NCBI RefSeq assembly: GCF_022539665.2
Contig: NC_081337.1
Coordinates: 9,896,679-9,960,678 of the forward strand
DNA length: 64,000 bases
Reading direction: 5' to 3'
Origin: Daphnia carinata
Taxonomy: Eukaryota > Arthropoda > Branchiopoda > Diplostraca > Daphniidae
Shown: positions 1-25,000 of the stretch, piece after piece
Layout: each line of letters starts with the position of its first letter
How positions within the stretch are numbered: the first letter of the stretch is position 1
Position numbers and translations under genes: made by a program
Notes under the pieces: model-generated
Seen by the model: only the letters and a program-made list of their open reading frames with translations
Told to the model about the DNA's origin: nothing
The model's database searches: none

Positions 1-3000
1 TTTTTTTTTTGTCAGTGAGTGAGTGAAAAAGAGAGCGCGTGAGTGAGCGTGTTGGCCGCTTCCAGGTGGTGCGCAAACCGCAGCCAGAATCTGAAAATAG
101 TTCCCACCCAACTAGGAACTGGCATTCAAGGAGCATACACATCACAAACTTGGGTAAGGGCGATTTCGATTTGTACAATATATCTGGCAAAGATATTTGC
201 CCAGTGTTTCAACAATTTTCGAATCCGATTCGAAGTAAAAAGTCAGCCAAAAAGAAAACAAAAAGATAAAAATGACAGAGCCCTGCTTTAGCTGGCTGAA
301 TCCGGGCCAAATTGTTATTCATAGAGCAGCATTTGGTCCCCTTCAACCAGCTGTAGTTGGTATTCTGAGCAACGATGGTGTGCATATATTGGCATATTAT
401 GGTTTATGTGGTGGCACTAGTCTTCATGTCCGAACTGTTTGATGTTTCGTCTGTACAGTCTGCTGCCCCCCACCCCCTTGTCCAACCTTCCCCAAAATAT
501 GTGCTTCAATCTCAATCTTTGAGCTGCGAACTGGAGGGCCTAGCCTACTGGCCACCCTGGGGAAATTCGCTACGTCCCAACTTCATATTTTTTTTTTTTC
601 CTTTTCCGTAAAACATTTTATTTTAGCTTCTTCAACCATCACGCCCGCCAACGACTCTTTAGGAATATTTTGAACGCGTACAACCGGCAAATCCCCGATA
701 ATACCCGGTGCATATGATAAACGTATCGGCTGCAACCGGCTCGCAAACTCGCCAGATGAGCCAACAAAAAAAAAAATTCAAGAAATCGATTTCTAGCCAG
801 AAATGGATGAAAGATGGTGTTCGTCGCCGTTACGTACTGCATGGCAGCCAACGGGGTAGGAGAGAGCCTGATCAACTACTTTGGGCTGACTATATTGTAT
901 ATATTTACTTCATCTATCCCTTTTTTTTCCCCTCTCTCTTTCGTTTTTCGTCTTGCTCGTCTGTGTGTACATTGCTCGCTTTGGCTTGTGCTTGCGTGTG
1001 AGTGTGTGTACGTGTGTGTGAGCGCTGACTTCTATTTCCATCCGGCAGATTCCACCTCGGCCAGCCAAAAAAACCCCTGGGTCAGCCCGACATTCCTAAC
1101 CAATGTCAGCTAACCACCGAAAAAGGGAGCGCGCAAGAAAAAGAAACAGAAGGAGGGAAAGATCGAATAATACGAACAATCGAAACAAGCGGCAATAAAG
1201 AAAACAATTTATACAAGGCAAAAAAAAAAAGCGGGCGAAAAAGACCGACGGAGACGGAGAAAAAGAATGGAGATATACAGAACACTTTCCGAATAATCCC
1301 CTCCTCTTCCTTTCAGGGTGATGGATGGATACGAAGCACGACGGGTTGGCTCTCAATATCGACTCAACGAGCTGCTCCCGGATACCGAGACAGACACGGA
1401 AATATTCCCTTTCAATTCTTATGCTTGTCAAACCCAAACGACCTTATCTTGACGTTTTTTGTATCGATGCGTACGACACGCTTAGACGATGCAAACCAAA
1501 ATTGTAAAATGGGGATATATGAAAATAAAGATCTCCAAAATTCATGACGGGAAAAAAAAAACCCATCCAGTTTTTGTAGCGTCTTATGTTGGAAAGAGTC
1601 CCTGCGCTTGACATAACAGTCTATAGATTGACGTCGCACTCAGCGCAAAATACAATAACCAGTCGACACCATCCAGGTTCCATCCAGGTTCCCCTTTACA
1701 GTTACAATCTCCTGCCTGAGCGTCTCGCAATGCTCTTAATGCTTAGCTTGTCGTTACCGGCTGGTCCATCACAACGATATTCGTTTTTCCTAAAACTCAC
1801 ATTCCCCTATCGAGGAAGAAAAGTGTATCGCCTTAACGTCGCATAACCTTTCTGGGGGTATTCGTGTAAGGAAAAAATGTTGCTCAAAAGTTTACCTTTA
1901 TTTTATTACACAAAAACGAAAGAAAAAGATGAATTAGAAATGTTCATCCCTCTCTCCCCCCCCCCCCTCTCTACTATTCCTTGAGAAGCTCTAACCCAAT
2001 AAATAGGGAAGAAAACATAGCACTAACATTCTGGGGCTTCCCTTTCCTTTCGCATCTCGAGATCGCTATTGATCGGGCGACGCGCACGCCCATGGCGGGA
2101 GTCCCGCGGCCGCCACCACTTTCCACTGTTCCCGGTATTGCGTGAGACGTTACAAAAAAAAAGAGGGGGTCGCCTCCAGCTGGTGGGGTGGGAGGGTGGT
2201 GACGGTATAGTGGTCACGACGAATAGGACAATCCAAGCGTAAGCTTTACGACTAACGGACATCAAGGCTGAACTAGCTACGATGTCATGCGGAATCCAAC
2301 TAAAAATCACCTCCATCGATGCCCTTTGCAATGGAACACGAACCCTTGTCTTTAAAGGAATCGACCAACGTAGCATGCGGTTATGCTGTTCAGGTTACTC
2401 TGCTTGCAATCGTGAAACGCGAAACGGCAAAAGGTTAAAATGGCACATACAAGGAAATGTGGGTGGCAACCGAAAAATCGTAAAGAACGATCGAAAACAT
2501 GACGAAAATTAACGGGCATCGGTTGCAGCTCGCGAGCGCAATCGCCGTTTATAAAGTTAGGGCAACCCGCACAGCACGGTGTTGTTACTTCATTCTGTTA
2601 TTTGGTTGCAAAAACAGGGTTGGCAACAACAATGAAATTGACCAATCGGTCACGCAGTTCGTGTGTAAGTGAGGCGGGGGATGTGCAATGCGGACGGACG
2701 CCAAAACCAGCAATGACGTCAACAAACGCGATTTCCTCCGTTTAAAAAGGAGGAAAAAAAAGAGCGGGCCAACTAGGCGAATCGTCAGCGATATTCTATA
2801 TGCCTCACAAGGCATATCCAATCCTTTCGTGTCTGTCTGCGCGTATTAACAACCCGAATTAATGAACAAAAAAAAAAAAAAAAAAGAAGAGGGATGAAGT
2901 AGTACCGGGGAACCGATCGTTAGTGAGAAGCTTTATGGGAGTGGTGGATACCGGATAGCAACGAAAAGAATTTTGTTTTGCTCCCACATTGATTCAATTG

Positions 3001-3247
3001 TCTCAAAAGTGGAGACGTCAGGAACCATAACAGGAAACATCATGGAGACGCAATTCAATGGCGGATGGATTTTAACCCCTCACACAATGATGGACACTTT
3101 ATCGTTGACAAGGGCCTGGCTGTTTTATCGATTCATGAATCCGTCGCGGGAAATGAGCGCATAAAAAAGCCGATGAATCGACGGGTCTAATCGCCATCGG
3201 GGACCGATAAATCTAAGATTTATATTTTTCAGTAAAGGTGACGGTAC
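1..3247 (-). other. Intron of mib1 (left part, no gene seen)
   Basis: This stretch follows the donor of the last visible mib1 exon on the minus strand, so it is intronic at least as far as the left edge. It begins with a short GAGT-rich simple repeat (about 14-55) and holds several A, T and C homopolymer runs, such as the C run near 1960. Short open frames on both strands are low-complexity and match nothing I know. I see no ankyrin or RING coding sequence here, so the rest of mib1 must lie outside the window. Confidence 0.7.
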
Positions 3248-14659
<11,412 letters not shown>

Positions 14660-16058
14660 TCCGTTTAACGTCAAAGTTGTTTATGACGAATTCTGATCAG
14701 TTGAAAACAAGAAAATTTCGAACGACTATTGCCTCGAATTCGGCTATGTAAGGAATACCAATAGCAGACGACGTTTCGGAAGCTGCCACTGCTCTGCATT
14801 CAGGTATGTTTTTGATCGGAAAACGTTGATGGTTCGGTAAGTTAACCGACAAATATGCGTAGTATGGTTTTTCGCCGTTGCCAAAGACATAATATCACTC
14901 ATGGTCATACGATCATATTTGCTATTTCCAATTTTGTGTAATAGCCAGAACAGGAAAACTAATCATTTTCGTGACAGGTTGATTCCCACCTCCCATTCAT
15001 TTTTTTTCGGTGGCTTTGCGTAAGGAAGTAGGCTAAGATTTTTTAAAATGTAAACCTTTTTGTTTTGCAATTCTAACCCAGAAAAGATTGGTATAATAGG
15101 CATCTTGCATAAGTAAGCGGCAGACCCTTGTTTCAACTGCTCGAGACTATTTTTGGTACAGAAAAAGCTCTTTCTTTAGCTCTTAGCTTCTGAACAGTAC
15201 GTTTCCTAACCTAGATATCAGCTGTCATGTTTCAATCAATTCCTAGATTCTGTCCTTAAACTGCCCTTCAATCTCACAAGTCTTATAATGATACAACAAG
15301 TAAATAAAACCAGAAATGACGCCAAATGATGGGTGTAGTTTCGACATCTGTATTTAATCTCTCTAAAGAACATAAGCCCTCTCGCACGATCTTTTTTCCT
15401 TGCGATTTCTCAGGTCACCTGATTTCTTTTTAGTTCCATTTGCTTATTCATATGCACAAGTACTCGAAAAGTACAAAATCGTTTGACACTAAAGACAAAG
15501 GAACATTGGGTTAAAGAGAGATTTATACATCTTCAAGCTCCCACTCATGAATCACACTTTTTTCGAATTATGGGAGCCGCGAGAGCCATAGAAGCTCATA
15601 AAAAAACTTGGCAAAATGGTAACGTATGGCAACAGGAGGACGAGAAATAATTAAAACGCAGAAAGAAAATGAAGAAATATTGAGATAATTCTATAAAACA
15701 GAAACCAGCGATTGATTCGTATGGATGTAACCACTCGCCCTTCTCATATTATGTATATACCACACGCATAATTTTTTTTTCTTGCTCATAGGGGATTAGA
15801 ATCAGAAGAGAAAAGATATATATATATATATCATGCTGTTGATTATCAACAAATTATCCAGTTGCAAGAACAAGAGGAAAGAGTGAACAACGTTGCAAAT
15901 GGGCAAATGGTGAGTTGCAATCACAATGTTTACGGCATGAAAAGCAATCGCCCACAGATGGTTGACGTACGAAACACTCAGGTTTTTACATCCAACAAGA
16001 AAGATAAGGAAAAACAACAAGGTGTACATATGCCGCAATGTCTGTGCAATGAACACAA
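14660..16058. other. Intergenic: mib1 upstream region and AMPK gamma 3' flank
   Basis: Both flanking genes are on the minus strand, so this interval should hold the mib1 promoter and 5' UTR and the AMPK gamma 3' UTR. I see no conserved promoter motif that I can call with confidence. A short AT dinucleotide run is present at about 15816-15831. Confidence 0.5.
15816..15831. repeat. (AT)n microsatellite
   Basis: About eight uninterrupted AT units lie just downstream of the AMPK gamma stop codon, probably in or near its 3' UTR. Confidence 0.8.
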
Positions 16059-19000
16059 TCACTCTCCTACAGAAACAACGGCTGGCTTATTGGTTTCTGC
16101 CATGGTGACACCATTCAGAGCATCTCGTAATTCCCTTGAACTTTCTTCATCATCATCCATCATTGCGATATCCTCACATGCTGCTAAAGGTTGGTCCAAG
16201 GTCTCCGCCTTGAATGCCAATTCAATTTCATCATCAGATCCCGTTTCTTCTGGTATAGTGCCAGTGTTTTCGGCGTCGGAACATAAACTACTCTTCTTTG
16301 AATGGCCTGCAAACGAAACTAAAATAATTCAGCGTATAACTAATAATGATGCGAGCTTCTCATTGTATAGGAGAAAAATCAAGAAAACTCACGGCTCGGT
16401 TTCAAAACAAGTTCTGAAAGAATGTCAGAGAGCGAAATGACGCCGATGACGTGATCCTCGTTATCCACGACAACAAGACGGTGAACCTGAAAAATGGTTA
16501 AGCTGATATCAAATCAATATCCAACATTTGGTAGCCTTAAATTACCTCGGCTCTAACTATTTTTTCCATTACGGTACCAAGGGGATCGTCCAGGTGGCAT
16601 TTTGAAACACCTTCAAACCAAGTGTTTCGATGCTCGTTGGCTTGGGTCAGGGTAATGTCCAAGTTGTTGTAGGTCTTCTCCGCAGCCAAATTCTATTATA
16701 AAACAAGGAACGTCAAACCTTTGATTTTTTTCTTCATGGTCATACAGTATTTTAATTACGATAACGTCAAATTTGGAGTAGATATCGACCAGCCTGCCTT
16801 GCGCATCCACAATGGGCAAAGCAGAGACTCTTCTTTCGACGAATTTGGTAAGCGCGGTTATGATTGGGGTATCAGGGCTGGCCGTTTCGACATTAAGATA
16901 AGTGCCAATATTCAATTCTCTCAATGTCTTGTTCATGAAACTGGGTTTCGGCATATCCTTCAACTGTTCAAAAACAAAGCCAAGATAAATACCGAGTAAT
17001 AAACAACAGATATTCGATTTACTTACATATAGAAAGAGAAAACGCAATATCCTCTTATGTGTGACAATGTACAATACATTGCCTGTTTGCGGATCGATAA
17101 CAGGCAATCGGTGAATTCGGTTGGTGATCAACGTGTAAATCGCATCGAAAAGGGAGGCATCTGGGCTAATACTCTGAAGTCCTTTGTAGTCCTGCTGAAG
17201 AACGTCTATAGATGAATAGAAAAGACAAACGCACACGATTAAAATTGCCGTTGCTTTTGCGTTCTGTATTGACCACTTACTTCGCCAGGTGTCTAGTTTG
17301 TGCTCCTCCAGTTCTTCCATTTGCACCAACGGGGACTTGTAATACATTTGCAAGATGCGGATGAAATCTGTGATAGTAAGCATGCCAACAAAACATTGTT
17401 TCTTGCTATCCCACAATGGCGCAGCACGAACTCCTGTCAATCGCAATGGAAACAACTGATAATTTTATACCATACACGAGGTAGCCAACTATGCTTATGC
17501 ATTTACCGTTATGGACTAGCGCGAAGAAAGCCTTTTTCACCAGTAGCTGAGTGTCGAAGACGACCAGCTTGGCGCTGGTCGGTATGAGATCGTAGCATTT
17601 GTGGAACTTGAAGAACTTGACGAAAATCTGGTTCTCATCATCTATGGGATATTCATTGAAATGTTCATTTACAATCACGCGACGTTACTATCCAACATTT
17701 TACTCATGGTCAAAATACACGAAGGGCACCCTAAAAAAACATTTGCTCGTGGCGCTCCATCCCAAAAAGGATAATTCGCATTTCGAAGCCGCACACTGGC
17801 GCAAGATTTAAAATTAGAATCTGTGAATTGATTATCTAACGGCGGACGGAAGAATTCTGTCTTACTATACGTCACTTCCCTCCTTCCCTGCAACGCATGG
17901 TTCACGACAATCGATTTATAAGGAAGATGGAAATAGCGAAATAACGAAAACATTGTCAGAATGCCAATAGAGCTTTCAGGTATGCTTAAACAAATACTGG
18001 TAAGAAACAAAGGGAATAACATTTAAATCCGATTTCACGCCACACGGAAGCGTGTAATATGGAACGCAGAGTAGTGAACAGAGATAATGGGCCTGGCCAA
18101 CGTCCAAGATCATCTTAATATAAATAGGTACAAGACAACTTCGCGTCGTAGATTGACAGAATAGCGTGAAAACCCATCGGACAACCTCCATTTTCCTTTC
18201 GTCAAAACATTGGCGCTGATGACCGTTGCGGTGAAACCATCGATAAAACAGAGTTAGGATCAATACCACCAACGATCCCAAATTGGTTTTCGCCGTCTCA
18301 ACATCGAAAACCTGTTTCCCCATAAACACCTGCAATATCTGAAATGTCGCTCCAATTTGGATGCTGCACGTTTTCAAACTCTTTAATCTGATCCACACTG
18401 TATTCTTCATCGTCTTCTTGGATGCGCAGCGTCACGTAGTTGGAATAGTAATGCAGACACAACATGACGTCCCCGTTCACAATCGTCACCGACTATATTT
18501 CCGACATTCACACCATCCTTCTTTGATTGGCTGTCGCTATTCTTCTAACTGTCGTTGATGTTGTTGTTTTCGACAACGACCTCAACGGAGGACACGTTCG
18601 AGTTTTCACCGACTGATGGCATGGTACCCTTCAGGGCTTTCATTGCAAAATGGGCAGCGTTCCATCTGTGGACAAACGGCGTCAGCTCCCGACATAAATC
18701 AAGTACACGCGGCGCTCTTCCACTGGCTAGTCTAACGAGAACTTGGTGCTAGACGGGTTGAGGCGAGACTGCAAACGGTTGAGGAAAGCAAGGCGAGCAT
18801 ACCACAGGTTACGCATCGAGTGTCGGCTGTGTGCGTGACTTCTGACGGGCAGGGAATTCGATTCCAAAGTTCAAGATTATTTTTGCTCGATACGGTTTAC
18901 GTGAGTCCTCGCGGCGCCATGCTCGAAACGCAACACGATGAGCACAACTGAAGAACTAACGCGATAGTGCTAGGCATGAAGTTCGATCCCAACTGTCACT

Positions 19001-22000
19001 GCCAGTCGTGGCCGCGCGTCGTTCAAGGTGACATTCGCCGACCTGAATTCGCTAGTGCTCTTCACAACAACGTAACGTACGGAATCTCGCTTGATCCACG
19101 GGAGTAGGCAACCCATGTGTTGTCTATATAAGTAATGACATTGTTGATTAATAATAAAATAACTATGCGCTTGCGCCCGCGGGCGGAGAACAAGAGGGTT
19201 CCGTTACTGGATGGGTTGCTGATCCTACTTTTTGGCGGGCGCAAAAAGGACGATCTGTCTTCCATCCAGGATAGAGGTATTGGCGTCAAATCTAATTTTA
19301 GAAAAAGAAGAGAGGCGGGGCTACGCACTCGAATCTTGGCAACGTTATTAGCCTACGACGGTGGCAAACGCCAGTTTCCCGCGGCAGATACGATTGACCC
19401 CATCCATCAGACCCCAGCTCTAATCACCTCTTCTTTTCGTGATTCACATTTTGATCCACTGCCTTCTTTCGGCCGCGCAAGGAGTGGCATGTGTGCGTCG
19501 AAACAGACTGTCCTTACCCAAATCTCCAAAATCCAGCTTATCCAGGAAAGGATCGGCGACTGGAAGCTGTAAAGAAATAAGAAAAAAAAAAAATAGAAAG
19601 ACATGCTTTAGAAATGAGTCAAAGCAGGAAACATGACAGAAACAACTCGATTCAAACGCGTCATTAAATACAACTAATGAAAAACTAATATTGCTTCTTT
19701 CGTATTCATTTGCTACGTTTGTTTTCCTTATTTAAAAAAATTAGGGCAACGAACGCTTTTCCCGATTTTGAGGAAACAGTCGCCTTACTAGACAGTCAGG
19801 CAGCCTTGCGCGCCTGTAATATGATACACGGCGCCATAATAGCACTTTGTGCAGTTCACGACACTATTTAATAGATGCCAAAAAGTGAAGAATTCAAACT
19901 TACTCCTCTGGAATCGCGGAATAAAATGGCCGCATGGTTGGGATCAAAAGGAGCGGCGCTATCACCAGTGCGGAGCGCGCCCGGAATTCCGGCGCCTAGG
20001 GAGGCTCGTCGGCGATCATCGCCGCGCCGAATCAAAGCTCCTATACAAAGGAAAAGAAAAAACAAAAAAATCCATACGATAACAATGGGATCGTGATCCA
20101 TTTCTTAGCTTTCGATAAGTGAAAATCTCATCATGACGACTCAGGTACCAAATCTCTCTTTTAAACTCGAAATGCGGATGAAATTGTGGCTAGAACGGAC
20201 AGCGAAGGGAGGACGGATCAAATAAGTAGAAGGGATTGATAGGGCGGGCGAAGGAGGCGGAGTCAGCATAAGAGAAGGAACAAAGGGTTTGTCGATCGGG
20301 GATGGAATGAAGAGACGGGCAGCCGGTGCGCAGTTGGCTGTGTAGCTCACTTCGCACATGACCGGATTCCGGAAGCGTAAAAAATGCAGCGTATGGCTCA
20401 ATTCGTTCCAAAAATCAGATAATCGAGGACTAGGAGGACGTGTTTGCGTCACACGACGTCTATTTAATCGAGATCGGACAAGATCCGATTGCATGCGAGG
20501 CCTAAGTCCATTTCCTCGTTCAACAAGCAATGATGAATCACGAACACTTGCATTCCCCGCATTGTTAGAGCAACATTCTGGCGTTGGCGGGCAGACGACT
20601 TTAGTAAACGATAATGGCTGGGACTGTACGATTTGAACCCGGACGGAATCATTGGCAAGGAGTGGAGAAAGTTCGAACGTTATCGGTTGGCACTCGGGCG
20701 AGTTCCAGCCCTTGGAATAGACAGGCAAGTTGCGACGCCGAGCATCAAGATCCGCACTGCCAACGGATGTCAGTGAGGACCAGTGGAAAACGTATCTGTG
20801 CGGGGAAGTACCCTGCTCTCTATCGACCGGACGACGTGATGCACAGCAACGGCAGCAACATTTCGGAAAACAACCAAATTGCAATGATGGCAACGAATTG
20901 CATAGTCCCATAGCCCTTGCAAGGCCACTGGAACAGGTCCGAAATGGCCGAGCCCCAACTGAACACCTGCGACGTGCCAGGCAGCCGAGAAGCTACTGAC
21001 AATAGTGTACGGGTTTTGGCAGAACAATTAAAAATGACAACAAGGAAAATGGTGACGCTTCAAACGTATTTTTTTTTCTTGGCTCGGTAAACACTGGAAC
21101 GAAATGATCGACCGAGAACAAAAGATCAGTGATGAACACACGCTCTGCGCATGTGAAAAGAAAGTTCACTGGCGTGCATAAAGTATCTATCATCACAATT
21201 TTATCGATTTCTTACGCATTTACTTCAGATTTTTCTATACATTGTATCCATCTTCCCTGGCTTGTGATCACGTCGACCAACGTAAACTAGTTAATTCCAT
21301 TAAGCAGTCGGATCTCGTCACGACGAGACAACCAAAGGTCGTGTGACTTGCATTGCCAATAATTTATTCTTCCAGAAAGAAAGAAAAGAAAGAAAGAAAA
21401 AACCTGGCTGCCGAAACAACGTTAATTACATTCCCTACTTACGACGTTTTTCTTTTTCGATTTTGTCGTCATCTTTGGCCGCCGTCTCTTTCGATCTTAA
21501 ATTTTTCTTCGTGTTGGAAGAGCCGAAACTGGCACGAAACATTTCAATGCGGCACTTGAACAAAAAGGGGAAAGCAATGCGAGGAACTTGAGACGGGAAA
21601 TGTAGGCCCGACTAGGTCTTGGCACGACTATGCGGAATCTGAATACGACGTGACAGAGGCAGTATAGGGTACATACACTCGCTCTCCTCGTGCCGATAAG
21701 GCAAAGGGCGCACCCACACGACACAATGACGAAGAAGTAAGACAGATTTACAAGAGACGATAAGATAAGTGGGCAGGCCCAACCGATCGTACTTGGAACT
21801 GTGACTGGATCAATCCCACACACCCTCCATCCTTTCTTTACCTTCCGACACTTTTACACACGTCTTGACCGACAAGATCTAACAGCTCTTGCACCCGGAA
21901 CAAAGAGGGCTCTCCCCAACAGTAACCGACCTTACATGGGAATTTGTTTGCTCGGCGTGACTGATCGTTACCAAACAACCGGGTCAGCCATCTAGCGTCG

Positions 22001-25000
22001 ACAGCTTCAACTCGGTTGATTAGCAACTAGCATAACTTATTTATTAATCTATATTTACCTTCTTTTACAATAGTCTCATAAATATTGTAAACAGTTTGGA
22101 CGGCTTGAGGGCTGGTGTCGATTTTATCATTGCGCTTTTTGGGTTTCGCACCCATCGAATGGGAACGGTCTCGCATCGCTACAGGAGCTGGTTTTTCGCT
22201 ATCTTCGCTGTAGGATACTCGATGGACACGGGTGTGCTTACGGGGCGGTTCCGTTCCGACTTCCTTATCGTGACTGGAGATATGTGAAAAGCGTCGTAGA
22301 TAATGGCCCAGTTCGTGTAAGATATGCGAACTGCCATGCGAATGGCTAGTGGAGTTTGACGAATCAGTTTTTTTGTCTTCAATGCTACTGTGTTTCGTTC
22401 TGTGAGACCAAAAGTGGCGATGACCTTTCTCTCCAGCAGAAGATGACATCTTTTGGCCATCAACAGAGCAATCCATTTTAACAGAGCCGCTTTTTGTTTC
22501 CTCATTCGGGTGCGAATGGGATTTCCCGAACGAAAACAGGTGATGGAACGAGTCGGCACTTATTTTGGAAGAGCTTTTAGCGCGTGTGGGAAGCTGTCGG
22601 CTGACCTTCGGCTCGGGTTGAAACGGAAGACTTGACGGTGAATCGACAGAGGCCACTGCTACGGGATTTTCATCAACCAGTGATAGCAAATCGCTGATGA
22701 ACTCATGGTCAACCTTAGGTACGGGTGAAATTGCTGGTTCAGGAGTCAAGCAAGACTGCCACATGGGATCGTCAGATTTTAATGCCACGCTAGAGAAGCT
22801 GTTAACAGGCATGCAAGGGTTAGTGTACTGAAAAGAGTTGACACTCTCTGTAGCATCCATGGTACCCAATGACCCCAGCAAGCTGATTGTGCTTGTATCA
22901 CTTTTCTGGGGTATGTTTACACTTTCAACTTCTAGTGGTTCAAGCTCTGTAAACACTTGCGAAGGGTAGCTTTCGTCAGCAATAGACGCCATGGAAACAG
23001 CCGTTTCCAAATCTTCCATTGAAAAATATTCTTGTTTTCTTGCCATTTTCAAGGAAACTTCAATTTCAATCAAAACTGTGGAGAATGTTTTCAAATTCAC
23101 TGGGGCTCTGCTGCAGACCCTATTGCTGTTCTTAAGTTGAATCAGTCCCACAACTTGAGTTCCGAGTGAAAGTCGTAAACAAGTTATTTAAGAGTGCCGA
23201 GTGTTCACCGATTATGGGTACGCACGAAAAAGTAAGAGAGGCTTGAATGTGTGACGCAAACCACGTAGGCAATGGGACGACGTTCCACAAGAATTTTCGC
23301 TTTGCAGCTTTGCACTTAATGAGTAGAAATATGCAAAACAGGCACGGACTTTCTTTGAAGTGGTGTAAATAACACAACAATCTCAAGGAACGAACAACAG
23401 TTTCAGCGTCGAACTGTTTTCTGATTGCTACCAGACGAGAAAAAACTTCCCCAAGGAAAGGAACACAGTGAGAAAATGCAGAGGTGCCACATTTTCCAAT
23501 TTACGACCCCCACGGCGGCATTAACTGTTTTGAGTCTACCTAGCAACAAGAAAATCGGTTTCACCGAGCCTCGTGTTACAAAAAGAAGGAATCTTTCAGA
23601 ACAGGTTATTGAACCGGTAGACTTCTGTGGACTCGTTTTTGACTACGATAAATGAACTCTAACTTTGTCGACGTTTGGCTCTTTGGCAACGTCGGATCAC
23701 AATTCCTTTTGAAATGTAGGAGCGCTTCATATTTCTAGGAAAAGGGGCGACTAAATTTTTTCTGCTTATTTAAGACTTACCATGACTGTTGTTATTGTTG
23801 CTAATGACGACGGTCGGCTGCTGAGTTTTTTGCTAATAAAAGAATACGAGAAATAAAGACGTACAATTAAAAACGTACATATGACGATTAATTTTTAAAA
23901 TATTACTTTGCGTTTGTCGTCCGACGAAGTGACGCTCTGCGAACGATGGCGAAACATATCCATGACTTTCGAGACGGGTCCGCGCGACGCCGAGGATTCC
24001 GTGATGGATCGTGTCCTGTTCTTGTCGTTGACGCCATTACCACTACCGTAAGTAGGAACTTCATAAGGAAGAGAAGACGGTCCCGGGCTCCCGGGAGACG
24101 CAATGCGACCAGCCACAATTGGGGATCCCATCAGCGAGTTCTATATATATAAAAATACGGTCGGATTCAATCACTAAAACGAAACCGTCTCAAAAGCTGT
24201 AATCATATGCTTTTTCAAACGAATGAGTGGAATGCAACCATGGTAACCGCAACCATGTAATTTATTCGTTTCGCTACTCTGAAATTGAAGGTTGTGTAAT
24301 CTAGCATTTCAACAGTTATTTATGCGCTTGTTTGTTTTTTCCGATTCATGTAAAAAATGGTGAAACTCACTTGAACGGCGTTCTTGACTGTACTCATGAT
24401 GTTTGGTTTCTTAATGGCGCGCTGGGCATCAGATTTGGAACGCGGCCGAAATGCTTCAAAAATATGGGCACTTCCAAGGGCCTTATGACGGCCGGGCGAT
24501 CCGAATAAACCGACGTCGTCACCAGATTTCCGACGCAGACGATCATCATGGGCGGCTGTAAATAATGAAATCAAGTAACGACTAGAATTTAGTTGATAGT
24601 CATGGACGTCATGTTCCAGTGGGAGCACGACCGCACCGAATTCGACGACACAAAAATTGACATGCTGTACGACACTGTCTTCATTCCAAGCAATTTTGAT
24701 TACTATCAAGATTAGAGATTAGAACAGTTATTGTTAGCGCATGCGGAAAAGAAGATCCCGATTGGATTTTTGTAACATGTTTTTTAGCGCACACATAGGA
24801 CTGTCAACAATGTGTGGCTGTTAGGAGTCTCTATTTCTGGATTGTTACACTGGGTTAGGTTAGCATTCACAATCCAGTATTTTGTAGCTTCGAATTCGCT
24901 GGAAAAAGGGATTATTTTTGGCAAATCAGGTGAGCCATTTTGTTTATTTTTGGGTAAGTCCCAGCAGGCTGGGGCCATATCGTCCTAACTCATGACTCTT

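Noticed and set aside
15862-16440. 192-codon plus-strand open frame
   Set aside because: It lies antisense to the last two AMPK gamma exons, whose minus-strand frame, splice sites and stop are well supported. The plus-strand product has no recognisable features.
19135-19572. 145-codon plus-strand open frame
   Set aside because: It overlaps the antisense of the small AMPK gamma exon 19518-19566 and intron sequence. Its composition looks random.
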